A stretch of 64,000 bases of DNA from Parapristionchus giblindavisi (GCA_943737045.1 CALSFV010000006.1:1550001-1614000), one strand, 5' to 3'; positions 11,430 through 21,737 are shown, counted from the stretch's first letter. The notes: generated by a model not told the origin, from the sequence alone. Translations and numbers: made by a program.

Positions 11430-13759
11430 ATTCACTGTATTACCTTGTGGAGTTTACATCGCTGTAGACCAATCAATATGAGGAGTGAAGGCCTCATGCT
11501 TCTCGAAAGACTCGGTCTGAAACAATAGATATATAATTAAATCCATTATATTCGTCTTCATCACAAATAGAGTATCATAATACGATACAGTACTGAGAGA
11601 AGATTTAAGATTAAAATCACAACAACACAAAAACATCTTTATTCGGTATCGGTCAATCAATAATTCACTGTATTACCTTGTGGAGTTTACATCGCTATAG
11701 ACCAATCAATATGAGGAGCGAAGGCCTCATACTACTCGAAAGACTCGGTCTGAAACAATTGATATATAATTAAATCCATTATGTTCGTCTTCATCACAAA
11801 TAGAGTATGATTATACGATACAGTACTGAGAGAAGATCAAAGATTAAAATCACAACAACACATAAACAACTTTATTCGACATCGATCAATCAATAATTCA
11901 CTGTATTACCTTGTGGAGTTTACATCGCTGTAGATCAATAAATATGATGCGTGAAGGCCTCATACTTCTCGAAAGACTCGGTCTGAAACAATAGATATAT
12001 AATTAAATCCGTTATTTTCGTCTTCATCACAAATACAGTATCATAATACGATACAGAACTGAGAGAAGATTTAAGATTAAAATCACAACAACACAAAAAC
12101 ATCTTTATTCGGTATCGGTCAATCAATAATTCACTGTATTACCTTGTGGAGTTTACATCGCTGTAGACCAATCAATATGAGGAGCGAAGGCCTCATACTA
12201 CTCGAAAGACTCGGTCTGAAACAATAGATATATAATTAAATCCATTATTTTCGTCTTCATCACAAATACAGTATCATAATACGATACAGTACTGAGAGAA
12301 GATTTAAGATTAAAATCACAACAACACGTAAACATCTTTATTCGATATCGGTCAATCAATAATTCACTGTATTACCTTGTGGAGTTTACATCGCTGTAGA
12401 CCAATCAATATGAGGAGCGAAGGCCTCATACTTCTCGAAAGACTCGGTCTGAAACAATAGATATATAATTAAATCCATTATATTCGTCTTCATCACAAAT
12501 AGAGTATCATAATACGATACAGTACTGAGAGAAGATTTAAGATTAAAATCACAACAACACAAAAACATCTTTATTCGGTATCGGTCAATCAAAAATTCAC
12601 TGTATTACCTTGTGGAGTTTACATCGCTGTAGACCAATCAATATGAGGAGTGAAGGCCTCATGCTTCTCGAAAGACTCGGTCTGAAACAATAGATATATA
12701 ATTAAATCCATTATATTCGTCTTCATCACAAATAGAGTATCATAATACGATACAGTACTGAGAGAAGATTTAAGATTAAAATCACAACAACACAAAAACA
12801 TCTTTATTCGGTATCGGTCAATCAATAATTCACTGTATTACCTTGTGGAGTTTACATCGCTATAGACCAATCAATATGAGGAGCGAAGGCCTCATACTAC
12901 TCGAAAGACTCGGTCTGAAACAATTGATATATAATTAAATCCATTATGTTCGTCTTCATCACAAATAGAGTATGATTATACGATACAGTACTGAGAGAAG
13001 ATCAAAGATTAAAATCACAACAACACATAAACAACTTTATTCGACATCGATCAATCAATAATTCACTGTATTACCTTGTGGAGTTTACATCGCTGTAGAT
13101 CAATAAATATGATGCGTGAAGGCCTCATACTTCTCGAAAGACTCGGTCTGAAACAATAGATATATAATTAAATCCGTTATTTTCGTCTTCATCACAAATA
13201 CAGTATCATAATACGATACAGAACTGAGAGAAGATTTAAGATTAAAATCACAACAACACAAAAACATCTTTATTCGGTATCGGTCAATCAATAATTCACT
13301 GTATTACCTTGTGGAGTTTACATCGCTGTAGACCAATCAATATGAGGAGCGAAGGCCTCATACTACTCGAAAGACTCGGTCTGAAACAATAGATATATAA
13401 TTAAATCCATTATTTTCGTCTTCATCACAAATACAGTATCATAATACGATACAGTACTGAGAGAAGATTTAAGATTAAAATCACAACAACACGTAAACAT
13501 CTTTATTCGATATCGGTCAATCAATAATTCACTGTATTACCTTGTGGAGTTTACATCGCTGTAGACCAATCAATATGAGGAGCGAAGGCCTCATACTTCT
13601 CGAAAGACTCGGTCTGAAACAATTGATATATAATTAAATCCATTATGTTCGTCTTCATCACAAATACAGTATCATAATACGATACATTACTGAGAGAAGA
13701 TTTAAGATTAAAATCACAACAACACAAAAACATCTTTATTCGGTATCGGTCAATCAATA
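11430..13759. repeat. Higher-order block: two tandem 1165-bp pentamers
   Basis: Five 233-bp monomers repeat at an offset of 1165. Both copies share the GATACAGAACTGAG variant (near 12051 and 13216) and the AGAGTATGATTATACG variant (near 11808 and 12973). It is followed by a run of near-identical class A monomers at 233-bp spacing (13551, 13784, 14017) carrying CGATACATTACTG. Confidence 0.8.
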
Positions 13760-15955
13760 ATTCACTGTATTACCTTGTGGAGTTTACATCGCTGTAGACC
13801 AATCAATATGAGGAGCGAAGGCCTCATACTTCTCGAAAGACTCGGTCTGAAACAATTGATATATAATTAAATCCATTATGTTCGTCTTCATCACAAATAC
13901 AGTATCATAATACGATACATTACTGAGAGAAGATTTAAGATTAAAATCACAACAACACAAAAACATCTTTATTCGGTATCGGTCAATCAAAAATTCACTG
14001 TATTACCTTGTGGAGTTTACATCGCTGTAGACCAATCAATATGAGGAGCGAAGGCCTCATACTTCTCGAAAGACTCGGTCTGAAACAATTGATATATAAT
14101 TAAATCCATTATGTTCGTCTTCATCACAAATACAGTATCATAATACGATACATTACTGAGAGAAGATTTAAGATTAAAATCACAACAACACAAAAACATC
14201 TTTATTCGGTATCGGTCAATCAAAAATTCACTGTATTACCTTGTGGAGTTTACATCGCTGTAGACCAATCAATATGAGGAGTGAAGGCCTCATGCTTCTC
14301 GAAAGACTCGGTCTGAAACAATAGATATATAATTAAATCCATTATATTCGTCTTCATCACAAATAGAGTATCATAATACGATACAGTACTGAGAGAAGAT
14401 TTAAGATTAAAATCACAACAACACAAAAACATCTTTATTCGGTATCGGTCAATCAATAATTCACTGTATTACCATGTGGAGTTTACATCGCTATAGACCA
14501 ATCAATATGAGGAGCGAAGGCCTCATACTACTCGAAAGACTCGGTCTGAAACAATTGATATATAATTAAATCCATTATGTTCGTCTTCATCACAAATAGA
14601 GTATGATTATACGATACAGTACTGAGAGAAGATCAAAGATTAAAATCACAACAGCACGTAAACATCTTTATTCGATATCGGTCAATCAATAATTCACTGC
14701 ATGACCTTGTGGAGTTTACATCGCTGTAGATCAATAAATATGATGCGTGAAGGCCTCATACTTCTCGAAAGACTCGGTCTGAAACTATAGATATATAATT
14801 AAATCCATTATATTCGTCTTCATCACAAATAGAGTATCATTATACGATATAGTACTGAGAGAAGATCAAAGATCACAACAACACATAAACAACTTTATTC
14901 GACATCGATCAATCAATAATTCACTGTATTACCTTGTGGAGTTTACATCGCTGTAGATCAATAAATATGATGCGTGAAGGCCTCATACTTCTCGAAAGAC
15001 TCGGTCTGAAACAATAGATATATAATTAAATCCGTTATTTTCGTCTTCATCACAAATACAGTATCATAATACGATACAGTACTGAGAGAAGATTTAAGAT
15101 TAAAATCACAACAACACAAAAACATCTTTATTCGGTATCGGTCAATCAATAATTCACTGTATTACCTTGTGGAGTTTACATCGCTGTAGACCAATCAATA
15201 TGAGGAGCGAAGGCCTCATACTTCTCGAAAGACTCGGTCTGAAACAATTGATATATAATTAAATCCATTATGTTCGTCTTCATCACAAATACAGTATCAT
15301 AATACGATACATTACTGAGAGAAGATTTAAGATTAAAATCACAACAACACAAAAACATCTTTATTCGGTATCGGTCAATCAAAAATTCACTGTATTACCT
15401 TGTGGAGTTTACATCGCTGTAGACCAATCAATATGAGGAGTGAAGGCCTCATGCTTCTCGAAAGACTCGGTCTGAAACAATAGATATATAATTAAATCCA
15501 TTATATTCGTCTTCATCACAAATAGAGTATCATAATACGATACAGTACTGAGAGAAGATTTAAGATTAAAATCACAACAACACAAAAACATCTTTATTCG
15601 GTATCGGTCAATCAATAATTCACTGTATTACCATGTGGAGTTTACATCGCTGTAGACCAATCAATATGAGGAGCGAAGGCCTCATACTTCTCGAAAGACT
15701 CGGTCTGAAACAATTGATATATAATTAAATCCATTATGTTCGTCTTCATCACAAATACAGTATCATAATACGATACATTACTGAGAGAAGATTTAAGATT
15801 AAAATCACAACAACACAAAAACATCTTTATTCGGTATCGGTCAATCAATAATTCACTGTATTACCTTGTGGAGTTTACATCGCTGTAGACCAATCAATAT
15901 GAGGAGCGAAGGCCTCATACTTCTCGAAAGACTCGGTCTGAAACAATTGATATAT

Positions 15956-16841
15956 GAGAGGAATCGCCAGAGGTTCGACCACCCCCCGGACATAGAAAAT
16001 TCGACCCCCTGAAAAATTCAGATTAAGTACTTTGAACGATGCTCTATCGAACTGCGCTTTCCGAATTTGCATATCTGCTCTCATTTTCGAATAGCGGTAG
16101 GTCAAAGTTGGCAGGTACGGTTTTTTTGGCTCGAGTGTGCGTCAGAAAAATGATCATAACTCCGTTCAAAATAATGATAGACACTTTTTCAAAAAAAGAA
16201 TCGAAAGAGGAGATCTTGCGCAACATTTTCCATTTGATGACGTCATTTTTCGACCATGCGCCGGTGCTGGGCGGTCGGTTTTATGAAAAAGTGACGTAAC
16301 TTTCCTAATCGGAAAAAGTGCACTTTTCTTCTATGCGCGTTTTGTTGCACCCATATGTGTCTAAAAATGACCCAAGTTTCAGAGGATTTCCGAATTGGAA
16401 AAAAAAAAAGCGTTGATTTTAGTGACGCGACCTCGGCTTATTCCTTTATTTAGTGACGCGACCTCGGCTTATTCCATTATCAAGAAACAGCAAAGGAGCT
16501 AAAATGACTCAAAAACATCCGAAAAAACATTACGAGCTCAAAATACCCATATATGACAGTTATTTGAAACACAAAATCACCAAGTTCCGAAAAATTTGAA
16601 AAAACCGTATTTTGCTTTTCCCCGTGGAAAAAACGTTTCAGTAATGTTAATTAATCTTTATATTATTTCTTATAATGTTTTTGAACATTTATGTTTTTGG
16701 AAGTGAAGGCCTACCTGCTCTTAGAGCCGAGATATCCGCCATCGAAATTACACGCGCGCGCCCCAACTCCGCGCGACCGCTCATCATCTGCTCTCTCACT
16801 CCCACACGCTCTTTCGTGAACAGACAGGGAGAGAAAAAAAG
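15956..16841 (+). repeat. E1 left inverted-repeat arm
   Basis: Matches the reverse complement of 17883-18777 almost base for base from 15988 inward, with only scattered differences and small indels (e.g. TATATTATT against TATAATATT near 16660). The outermost 32 bases match only at the tip. The arm contains a 31-base-period duplication of TTTAGTGACGCGACCTCGGC (16418-16475) and a perfect ATGACGTCAT palindrome (16237-16246). Open frames in the arm are mirrored in the other arm and I treat them as non-coding. Confidence 0.9.
16418..16475 (+). repeat. 31-base-period tandem duplication in E1 arms
   Basis: The 27-base stretch starting TTTAGTGACGCGACCTCGGC occurs twice, 31 bases apart, and both copies recur inverted in the right arm (18249-18306). 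Its presence in both arms means the duplication predates, or was copied by, homogenisation of the arms. Confidence 0.8.
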
Positions 16842-16861
16842 AGTTTCGTAAATTCGGTTAA

Positions 16862-17528
16862 CTTGAACAGCAAATCTTCACTGGGAAACACGAATATCAG
16901 CCCGAAAGGTTGACCATTCACGAGTATGTAACTGCGCAAGCATCTCGTTCTGTCGGAATCAACATGTGGACAGCTTCTCTTGACAGTGCTGTCGCTAGTT
17001 CGATACATGATGGACCTTCTGACCTCGACCCGGGATGGGCACTCCGTGAAACGAAGAAGAGAAATACGCACGACAAGCATGCACGCGAATTAATTCGCCA
17101 GTTCTTCAAAGAGAAACGAGAGAAGGGAGAGAAGGCAAATCCGCACGAAGCGGAAAAATTCATGAAGAATGCAAAAAGAGCAGATGGATCAATGAAGATA
17201 TCTCCGAGGAATAGATTGTCCATCACTCAGATCAAATCTCTTATCAATGGTTTACTGAAGAAAGAAAATGAGAAGAAGAAGCCCGCACACATTCCTCGCC
17301 ATGATTCGACGGATGAAGAAAGTGAGGATGATGTTGAGGAGTCTGACGATGAAGATGCATTGCAACATCTCATTCTGAGACACAAGAACGAGATATTCTG
17401 TGATGATGAGAGTGAAGAGAGATATTCTGTGATGATGAGAGTGAAGAGAGATATTCTGTGATGATGAGAGTGAAGAGAGCGACACCGAACAGGAAGAGCC
17501 GAACAAAAAACGTGGACGTCGTAACTAG
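16862..17528 (+). pseudogene. Captured C-terminal gene fragment in E1, frameshifted
   Basis: An open frame runs from just after a TAA (16859-16861) to a TGA at 17459-17461. Its first in-frame ATG is at 16964, well inside the open region, so this looks like the 3' part of a larger gene. Upstream residues include HEYQPE and TIHEY. A basic stretch follows (KKRNTHDKHARELIRQFF, then ANPHEAEKFMKNAKRADGS at about 17135-17205), then ITQIKSLINGLLKK (17222-17263) and an acidic tail (17303-17360). A 29-base unit is present three times (17391-17477), adding 58 bases and throwing the frame off. A separate frame then continues to a TAG at 17526-17528 through a basic end (NKKRGRRN). The basic block plus DG and QI..LI pattern resembles, from memory, uncharacterised C-terminal domains in transposon-linked proteins of invertebrates; this is unverified. 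No transposase or catalytic motif is visible. Confidence 0.5.
17391..17477 (+). repeat. Three tandem copies of a 29-base unit inside the E1 gene fragment
   Basis: AGATATTCTGTGATGATGAG plus nine more bases is repeated three times without visible change (starts 17391, 17420, 17449). It encodes an acidic DDESEE stretch in the first frame. Since 29 is not a multiple of three, two extra copies shift the frame by one, and the fragment ends early at 17461. The perfect copies suggest a recent slippage event. Confidence 0.88.
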
Positions 17529-17633
17529 CACTATTCATTTGATTGTCATCCGTTGTTCGCCAATTTGTCGTCCATTTCTCTTTGTAATATGTTATTTCAA
17601 TGTAAATTGTTTTCAATTATGACTGATTTCTCT

Positions 17634-17639
17634 AATAAA
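17634..17639 (+). terminator. AATAAA polyadenylation signal downstream of the E1 gene fragment
   Basis: AATAAA in TCTCTAATAAATGTATC lies 105 bases after the TAG at 17526-17528 and is followed by T-rich sequence. Together with the stop this looks like a retained gene 3' end, supporting capture of a host gene terminus rather than random open sequence. Confidence 0.5.
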
Positions 17640-17686
17640 TGTATCTTATCTAACATTAGTTTTGACATTTTACTTCATCATTCCTT

Positions 17687-17687
<1 letters not shown>

Positions 17688-17752
<65 letters not shown>
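17688..17752 (+). repeat. GA dinucleotide microsatellite
   Basis: A run of AG/GA repeats of about 65 bases with one interruption (GATAGA near 17730). It lies between the captured 3' end and the G run, inside the non-palindromic centre of E1. Purine-only strands of this kind can form triplex or other unusual structures. Confidence 0.95.
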
Positions 17753-17766
17753 CGCGAGGTAGGTTT

Positions 17767-17785
17767 GGGGGGGGGGGGGGGGGGG
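17767..17785 (+). repeat. 19-base homopolymeric G run
   Basis: Nineteen consecutive G residues directly after AGGTTT, 14 bases beyond the GA repeat. Such a run is rare in this AT-rich window. It can form G-quadruplex structures and is also error-prone in sequencing, so the exact length should be treated with caution. Confidence 0.93.
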
Positions 17786-17882
17786 CTCACTCGTTCTTTG
17801 TTGTTCAAATGCAACTCTGTTCGCTCAGAGTTTTCTAACATCTCCATTTCGTGTAGTTGTCAGATGTTAGTCTCCCTTCTCC
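17786..17882. other. E1 centre, right part: no recognisable feature
   Basis: Short unique stretch between the G run and the right arm. It includes CTCACTCGTTCTTTG and a pyrimidine-rich segment. I see no gene or repeat in it. Confidence 0.5.
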
Positions 17883-18777
17883 TTTTTTTCTCTCCCTGTC
17901 TGTTCACGAAAGAGCGTGTGGGAGTGAGAGAGCAGATGATGAGCGGTCGCGCGGAGTTGGGGCGCGCGCGTGTAATTTCGATGGCGGATATCTCGGCTCT
18001 AAGAGCAGGTAGGCCTTCACTTCCAAAAACATAAATGTTCAAAAACATTATAAGAAATATTATAAAGATTAATTAACATTACTGAAACGTTTTTTCCACG
18101 GGGAAAAGCAAAATACGGTTTTTTTCAAATTTTTCGGAACTTGGTGATTTTGTGTTTCAAATAACTGTCATATATGGGTATTTTGAGCTCGTAATGTTTT
18201 TTCGGATGTTTTTGAGTCATTTTAGCTCCTTTGCTGTTTCTTGATAATGGAATAAGCCGAGGTCGCGTCACTAAATAAAGGAATAAGCCGAGGTCGCGTC
18301 ACTAAAATCAACGCTTTTTTTTTTTCCAATTCGGAAATCCTCTGAAACTTGGGTCATTTTTAGACACATATGGGTGCAACAAAACGCGCATAGAAGAAAA
18401 GTGCACTTTTTCCGATTAGGAAAGTTACGTCACTTTTTCATAAAACCGACCGCCCAGCACCGGCGCATGGTCGAAAAATGACGTCATCAAATGGAAAATG
18501 TTGCGCAAGATCTCCTCTTTCGATTCTTTTTTTGAAAAAGTGTCTATCATTATTTTGAACGGAGTTATGATCATTTTTCTGACGCACACTCGAGCCAAAA
18601 AAACCGTACCTGCCAACTTTGACCTACCGCTATTCGAAAATGAGAGCAGATATGCAAATTCGGAAAGCGCAGTTCGATAGAGCATCGTTCAAAGTACTTA
18701 ATCTGAATTTTTCAGGGGGTCGAATTTTCTATGTCCGCGGACCCTCCGAAACGGTCGATTTTCTCGCGATTCGTCTC
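17883..18777 (-). repeat. E1 right inverted-repeat arm
   Basis: Reverse-complement partner of the left arm. The inner boundary lies where CTTTTTTTCTCTCCCTGTC begins to pair with GACAGGGAGAGAAAAAAAG at 16824-16842. The mirrored 31-base duplication is at about 18249-18306 and the ATGACGTCAT palindrome at 18478-18487. The outermost 41 bases (18737-18777) are longer than, and diverged from, the left tip except for the last dozen. Confidence 0.9.
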
Positions 18778-18889
18778 ATATAATTAAATCCATTATGTTC
18801 GTCTTCATCACAAATACAGTATCATAATACGATACATTACTGAGAGAAGATTTAAGATTAAAATCACAACAACACAAAAACATCTTTAT

Positions 18890-19972
18890 TCGGTATCGGT
18901 CAATCAAAAATTCACTGTATTACCTTGTGGAGTTTACATCGCTGTAGACCAATCAATATGAGGAGTGAAGGCCTCATGCTTCTCGAAAGACTCGGTCTGA
19001 AACAATAGATATATAATTAAATCCATTATATTCGTCTTCATCACAAATAGAGTATCATAATACGATACAGTACTGAGAGAAGATTTAAGATTAAAATCAC
19101 AACAACACAAAAACATCTTTATTCGGTATCGGTCAATCAATAATTCACTGTATTACCATGTGGAGTTTACATCGCTATAGACCAATCAATATGAGGAGCG
19201 AAGGCCTCATACTACTCGAAAGACTCGGTCTGAAACAATTGATATATAATTAAATCCATTATGTTCGTCTTCATCACAAATAGAGTATGATTATACGATA
19301 CAGTACTGAGAGAAGATCAAAGATTAAAATCACAACAGCACGTAAACATCTTTATTCGATATCGGTCAATCAATAATTCACTGCATGACCTTGTGGAGTT
19401 TACATCGCTGTAGATCAATAAATATGATGCGTGAAGGCCTCATACTTCTCGAAAGACTCGGTCTGAAACTATAGATATATAATTAAATCCATTATATTCG
19501 TCTTCATCACAAATAGAGTATCATTATACGATATAGTACTGAGAGAAGATCAAAGATCACAACAACACATAAACAACTTTATTCGACATCGATCAATCAA
19601 TAATTCACTGTATTACCTTGTGGAGTTTACATCGCTGTAGATCAATAAATATGATGCGTGAAGGCCTCATACTTCTCGAAAGACTCGGTCTGAAACAATA
19701 GATATATAATTAAATCCGTTATTTTCGTCTTCATCACAAATACAGTATCATAATACGTTACAGTACTGAGAGAAGATTTAAGATTAAAATCACAACAACA
19801 CAAAAACATCTTTATTCGGTATCGGTCAATCAATAATTCACTGTATTACCTTGTGGAGTTTACATCGCTGTAGACCAATCAATATGAGGAGCGAAGGCCT
19901 CATACTACTCGAAAGACTCGGTCTGAAACAATAGATATATAATTAAATCCATTATTTTCGTCTTCATCACAA
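18890..19972. repeat. Satellite block duplicated on the other side of E2
   Basis: This stretch recurs at 22374-23456 (offset 3484), including the private TACGTTACAG variant and ACCATGTGG. With E2 and its 4-base duplication removed, the offset is 1625 bases (seven monomers, one of 227 bp). The copies part at AGAGTATC against ACAGTATC near 19973/23457. Confidence 0.8.
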
Positions 19973-20510
19973 ATAGAGTATCATAATACGATACAGTACT
20001 GAGAGAAGATTTAAGATTAAAATCACAACAACACAAAAACATCTTTATTCGGTATCGGTCAATCAATAATTCACTGTATTACCATGTGGAGTTTACATCG
20101 CTGTAGACCAATCAATATGAGGAGCGAAGGCCTCATACTTCTCGAAAGACTCGGTCTGAAACAATTGATATATAATTAAATCCATTATGTTCGTCTTCAT
20201 CACAAATACAGTATCATAATACGATACATTACTGAGAGAAGATTTAAGATTAAAATCACAACAACACAAAAACATCTTTATTCGGTATCGGTCAATCAAT
20301 AATTCACTGTATTACCTTGTGGAGTTTACATCGCTGTAGACCAATCAATATGAGGAGCGAAGGCCTCATACTTCTCGAAAGACTCGGTCTGAAACAATTG
20401 ATATATAATTAAATCCATTATGTTCGTCTTCATCACAAATACAGTATCATAATACGATACATTACTGAGAGAAGATTTAAGATTAAAATCACAACAACAC
20501 AAAAACATCT

Positions 20511-20514
20511 TTAT
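20511..20514. repeat. E2 target-site duplication (left TTAT)
   Basis: An uninterrupted monomer reads CATCTTTATTCGGTATC. Here CATCTTTAT is followed by E2, and after E2 the sequence restarts TTATTCGGTATC (22370-22373). TTAT is therefore duplicated. A 4-base duplication is clear because the bases on either side do not extend the match. Confidence 0.85.
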
Positions 20515-21156
20515 CACGGATCTCCTGTAAAAATGTAGGAAAATGAGACCCCTTTTGCGACCGTTTTAAAAATTTTTTCTCCGATTTGGCTGATACTTGG
20601 TTAGTTAATCATAATGAGGGAAAAGAGAAGGCATAACCACTTGTTTTCGCCAAATTTGCATTTTTATCGATTTTTTGATCTACAACTTTGGGGAGTCATA
20701 TCTCACTCAAATTTTGACCTACAGCGTGAAATTTTTTTTTCAATCGACTCGAAATGAACTAATCTAGAAGTTACTCAACACAATGTATGCGCGAAAACGT
20801 CATCTTCTACCTGTTTTCTTCGAAAAACTGATTTTTTGGGTACAAAATGCAAATTTTCTCAAAATTTTTCAACAAAGGGTACGATTTTTATTCGCGATTC
20901 TGTTTCCTCATCCTCGAATTGAGGTACTCACATATTTCTTAAGTCATAAGTCGCGGCACCCGATATCGATCCTCAGAGGGAACCCGGACTTTGCGTTATT
21001 TTCATTCAAAAATACATTTCGTATCTCCTCTCTCTTCATTTTCGTGCAAATTCGCACTCAAGGTATACCAATCGAAAGCTCTCGACGAGCTCTACAAAAA
21101 TGACTTAGTAGTACAAGTCATGAAATTTAATCGTTTTCAAGATATGCCAGAAAATC
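20515..21156 (+). repeat. E2 left inverted-repeat arm
   Basis: Pairs with the reverse complement of 21738-22369. The first 16 bases match the other end, the next 26 or so do not, and from GCGACCG (20557) inward the arms are nearly identical, up to ATATGCCAGAAAATC (21142-21156). The open frame of 106 codons here (20783-21103) is mirrored in the other arm and is not supported as a gene. Confidence 0.9.
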
Positions 21157-21546
21157 CGTAACGAGTACTACAATGATGCCAAGAAGCTGCTTGCGGAGGA
21201 GGTCGAGAAAAGAATGAAAGAAAGAACGGACATCCTTGCCGCTGAGAGAATGACCCACGAGCAAATTAAGAACGTCATCAGAACTCTCGTCACAGCGAAG
21301 AAGAAACAACTGGATACTAACGGAGTGAGGAGCAGAAGAAGAAGAGCGCTTTTGGATGATTTGCTCATGGATTTGGATGAGGATGAGAATCAGATCGAGG
21401 AGGAGGTCGATGTGGAGGAGGATGATAGAGAGATTACTGCTGACGCTGTCTATGATTTTCTTCATAGTGATCTCAAGGAGTATTTCGATGATCCAGATAT
21501 TTTTTTCGACCATTCAGAGTCCAATATCGGAAACATCGATGAATAG
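21124..21546 (+). pseudogene. Captured C-terminal gene fragment in E2
   Basis: An open frame runs from just after a TGA (21121-21123) to TAG (21544-21546). The part up to 21156 is inverted-repeat arm, so the captured portion starts at about RNEYYNDAKKLLAEEVEKR. The first ATG is at 21214 (110 codons). A charged helical segment is followed by MTHEQIKNVIRTLVTAKKK (21250-21306), a basic RSRRRR patch, and a long acidic tail (21352-21432, rich in D/E), ending ...NIGNIDE. The basic-helix then acidic-tail order parallels the E1 fragment, and QIK..I..L is shared. There is no catalytic motif or clear fold. Only near-variants of a poly(A) hexamer follow. Probably the 3' part of a host or transposon gene. 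Whether it is expressed from within the element is unknown. Confidence 0.5.
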
Positions 21547-21737
21547 TTTCGTATTTCAAAATGCTTATTTTCCAATGATTCTTTGAATATCTAAGATAAA
21601 CATATTTATATCTTTGCTAATTTATTTGCTGTTTTTTGCTTTTCTATAACACTAATAACAAATAATATAAGGAAAACACGTTCTAGGGAGCAAATAGCAC
21701 CGTGAGCATTGTACAGCAAATAGTGGAGAAAAAAACA
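21547..21737. other. E2 centre downstream of the gene fragment: AT-rich 3'-flank-like DNA
   Basis: AT-rich sequence after the stop with AGATAAA and AATAACAAATAATA but no exact AATAAA. It looks like a gene 3' flank carried along with the fragment. Nothing else is recognised. Confidence 0.4.

Larger units (their letters stand above)
1..15955. repeat. 233-bp satellite array, segment 1
   Basis: Uninterrupted head-to-tail tandem array. The same landmarks (ACAACAACAC, CTTTATTCG, ATTCACTG, GAAGGCCTCAT, AGACTCGGTCT, ATATATAATTAAAT, CTTCATCACAAAT, AGTACTGAGAGAAGAT) recur every 233 bases. Copies differ by scattered substitutions and a few small deletions, and I saw no inverted monomer. It is AT-rich. 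The left edge lies outside the window, and the right edge is the E1 insertion in the GATATATAATT part of a monomer. Nothing in it looks like an intact gene. The period is not a multiple of three, so no reading frame can run through successive monomers. Confidence 0.98.
15956..18777. mobile_element. E1: 2.8-kb foldback DNA transposon-like element
   Basis: A non-satellite insertion flanked by the two halves of one monomer. The outer ends are inverted repeats (GAGAGGAATCGC left; the right end reads GAGACGAATCGC on the other strand). Arms of about 0.9 kb enclose a 1.04-kb centre with a gene fragment, a GA microsatellite and a 19-base G run. The satellite is duplicated at the ends as ATAT (15952-15955 and 18778-18781). 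The alternative reading is TA duplication with TGAGA/TCTCA termini, and the two cannot be told apart in this AT-repeat target. No transposase is visible, so it is non-autonomous. TA would suit Tc1/mariner-type or other TA-targeting superfamilies; 4 bp would suit others. Superfamily unassigned. Confidence 0.9.
18778..20514. repeat. 233-bp satellite array, segment 2 (between E1 and E2)
   Basis: About seven and a half monomers of the same satellite in the same orientation. The first bases (ATATAATTAAATCC) complete the monomer interrupted by E1. The last bases (CATCTTTAT) belong to the monomer interrupted by E2. One copy carries a private TACGTTACAG variant (near 19753) instead of TACGATACAG. The same variant recurs to the right of E2 near 23237, which marks the two sides as duplicates. 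Confidence 0.97.

Noticed and set aside
1..15955. CRISPR array
   Set aside because: The whole 233-bp unit is repeated with no unique spacers, and the flanks are transposons of eukaryotic type.
16039..16299. 86-codon open frame in the E1 left arm, mirrored at 18425-18685 (and the 60-codon frames 16044-16226 and 18498-18680)
   Set aside because: Identical because the arms are inverted copies. The sequence is homopolymer-rich, has overlapping frames on both strands, and resembles no protein I recognise.
16918..17616. Minus-strand open frames opposite the E1 gene fragment (16918-17226, 17227-17616, 17252-17506)
   Set aside because: Antisense shadows of the captured coding strand. The serine-rich appearance comes from complementing GAA/GAT-rich acidic codons.
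17553..18048. Open frames across the GA repeat and G run (17553-17762, 17656-17847, 17765-18034, 17860-18048)
   Set aside because: They consist of repeat translation (RERERE, LSLSLS, GGGG) or arm sequence, which makes open frames automatically.
15952..18781. Firm choice between a 4-base (ATAT) and a 2-base (TA) target duplication for E1
   Set aside because: The target GATATATAATT is itself a TA repeat, so both readings fit equally. No superfamily is assigned on this basis.
20783..21103. 106-codon open frame in the E2 left arm, mirrored at 21791-22111
   Set aside because: Arm sequence seen twice by inversion. It has low-complexity A/T-rich composition and no recognisable domain, so it is better read as non-coding arm.
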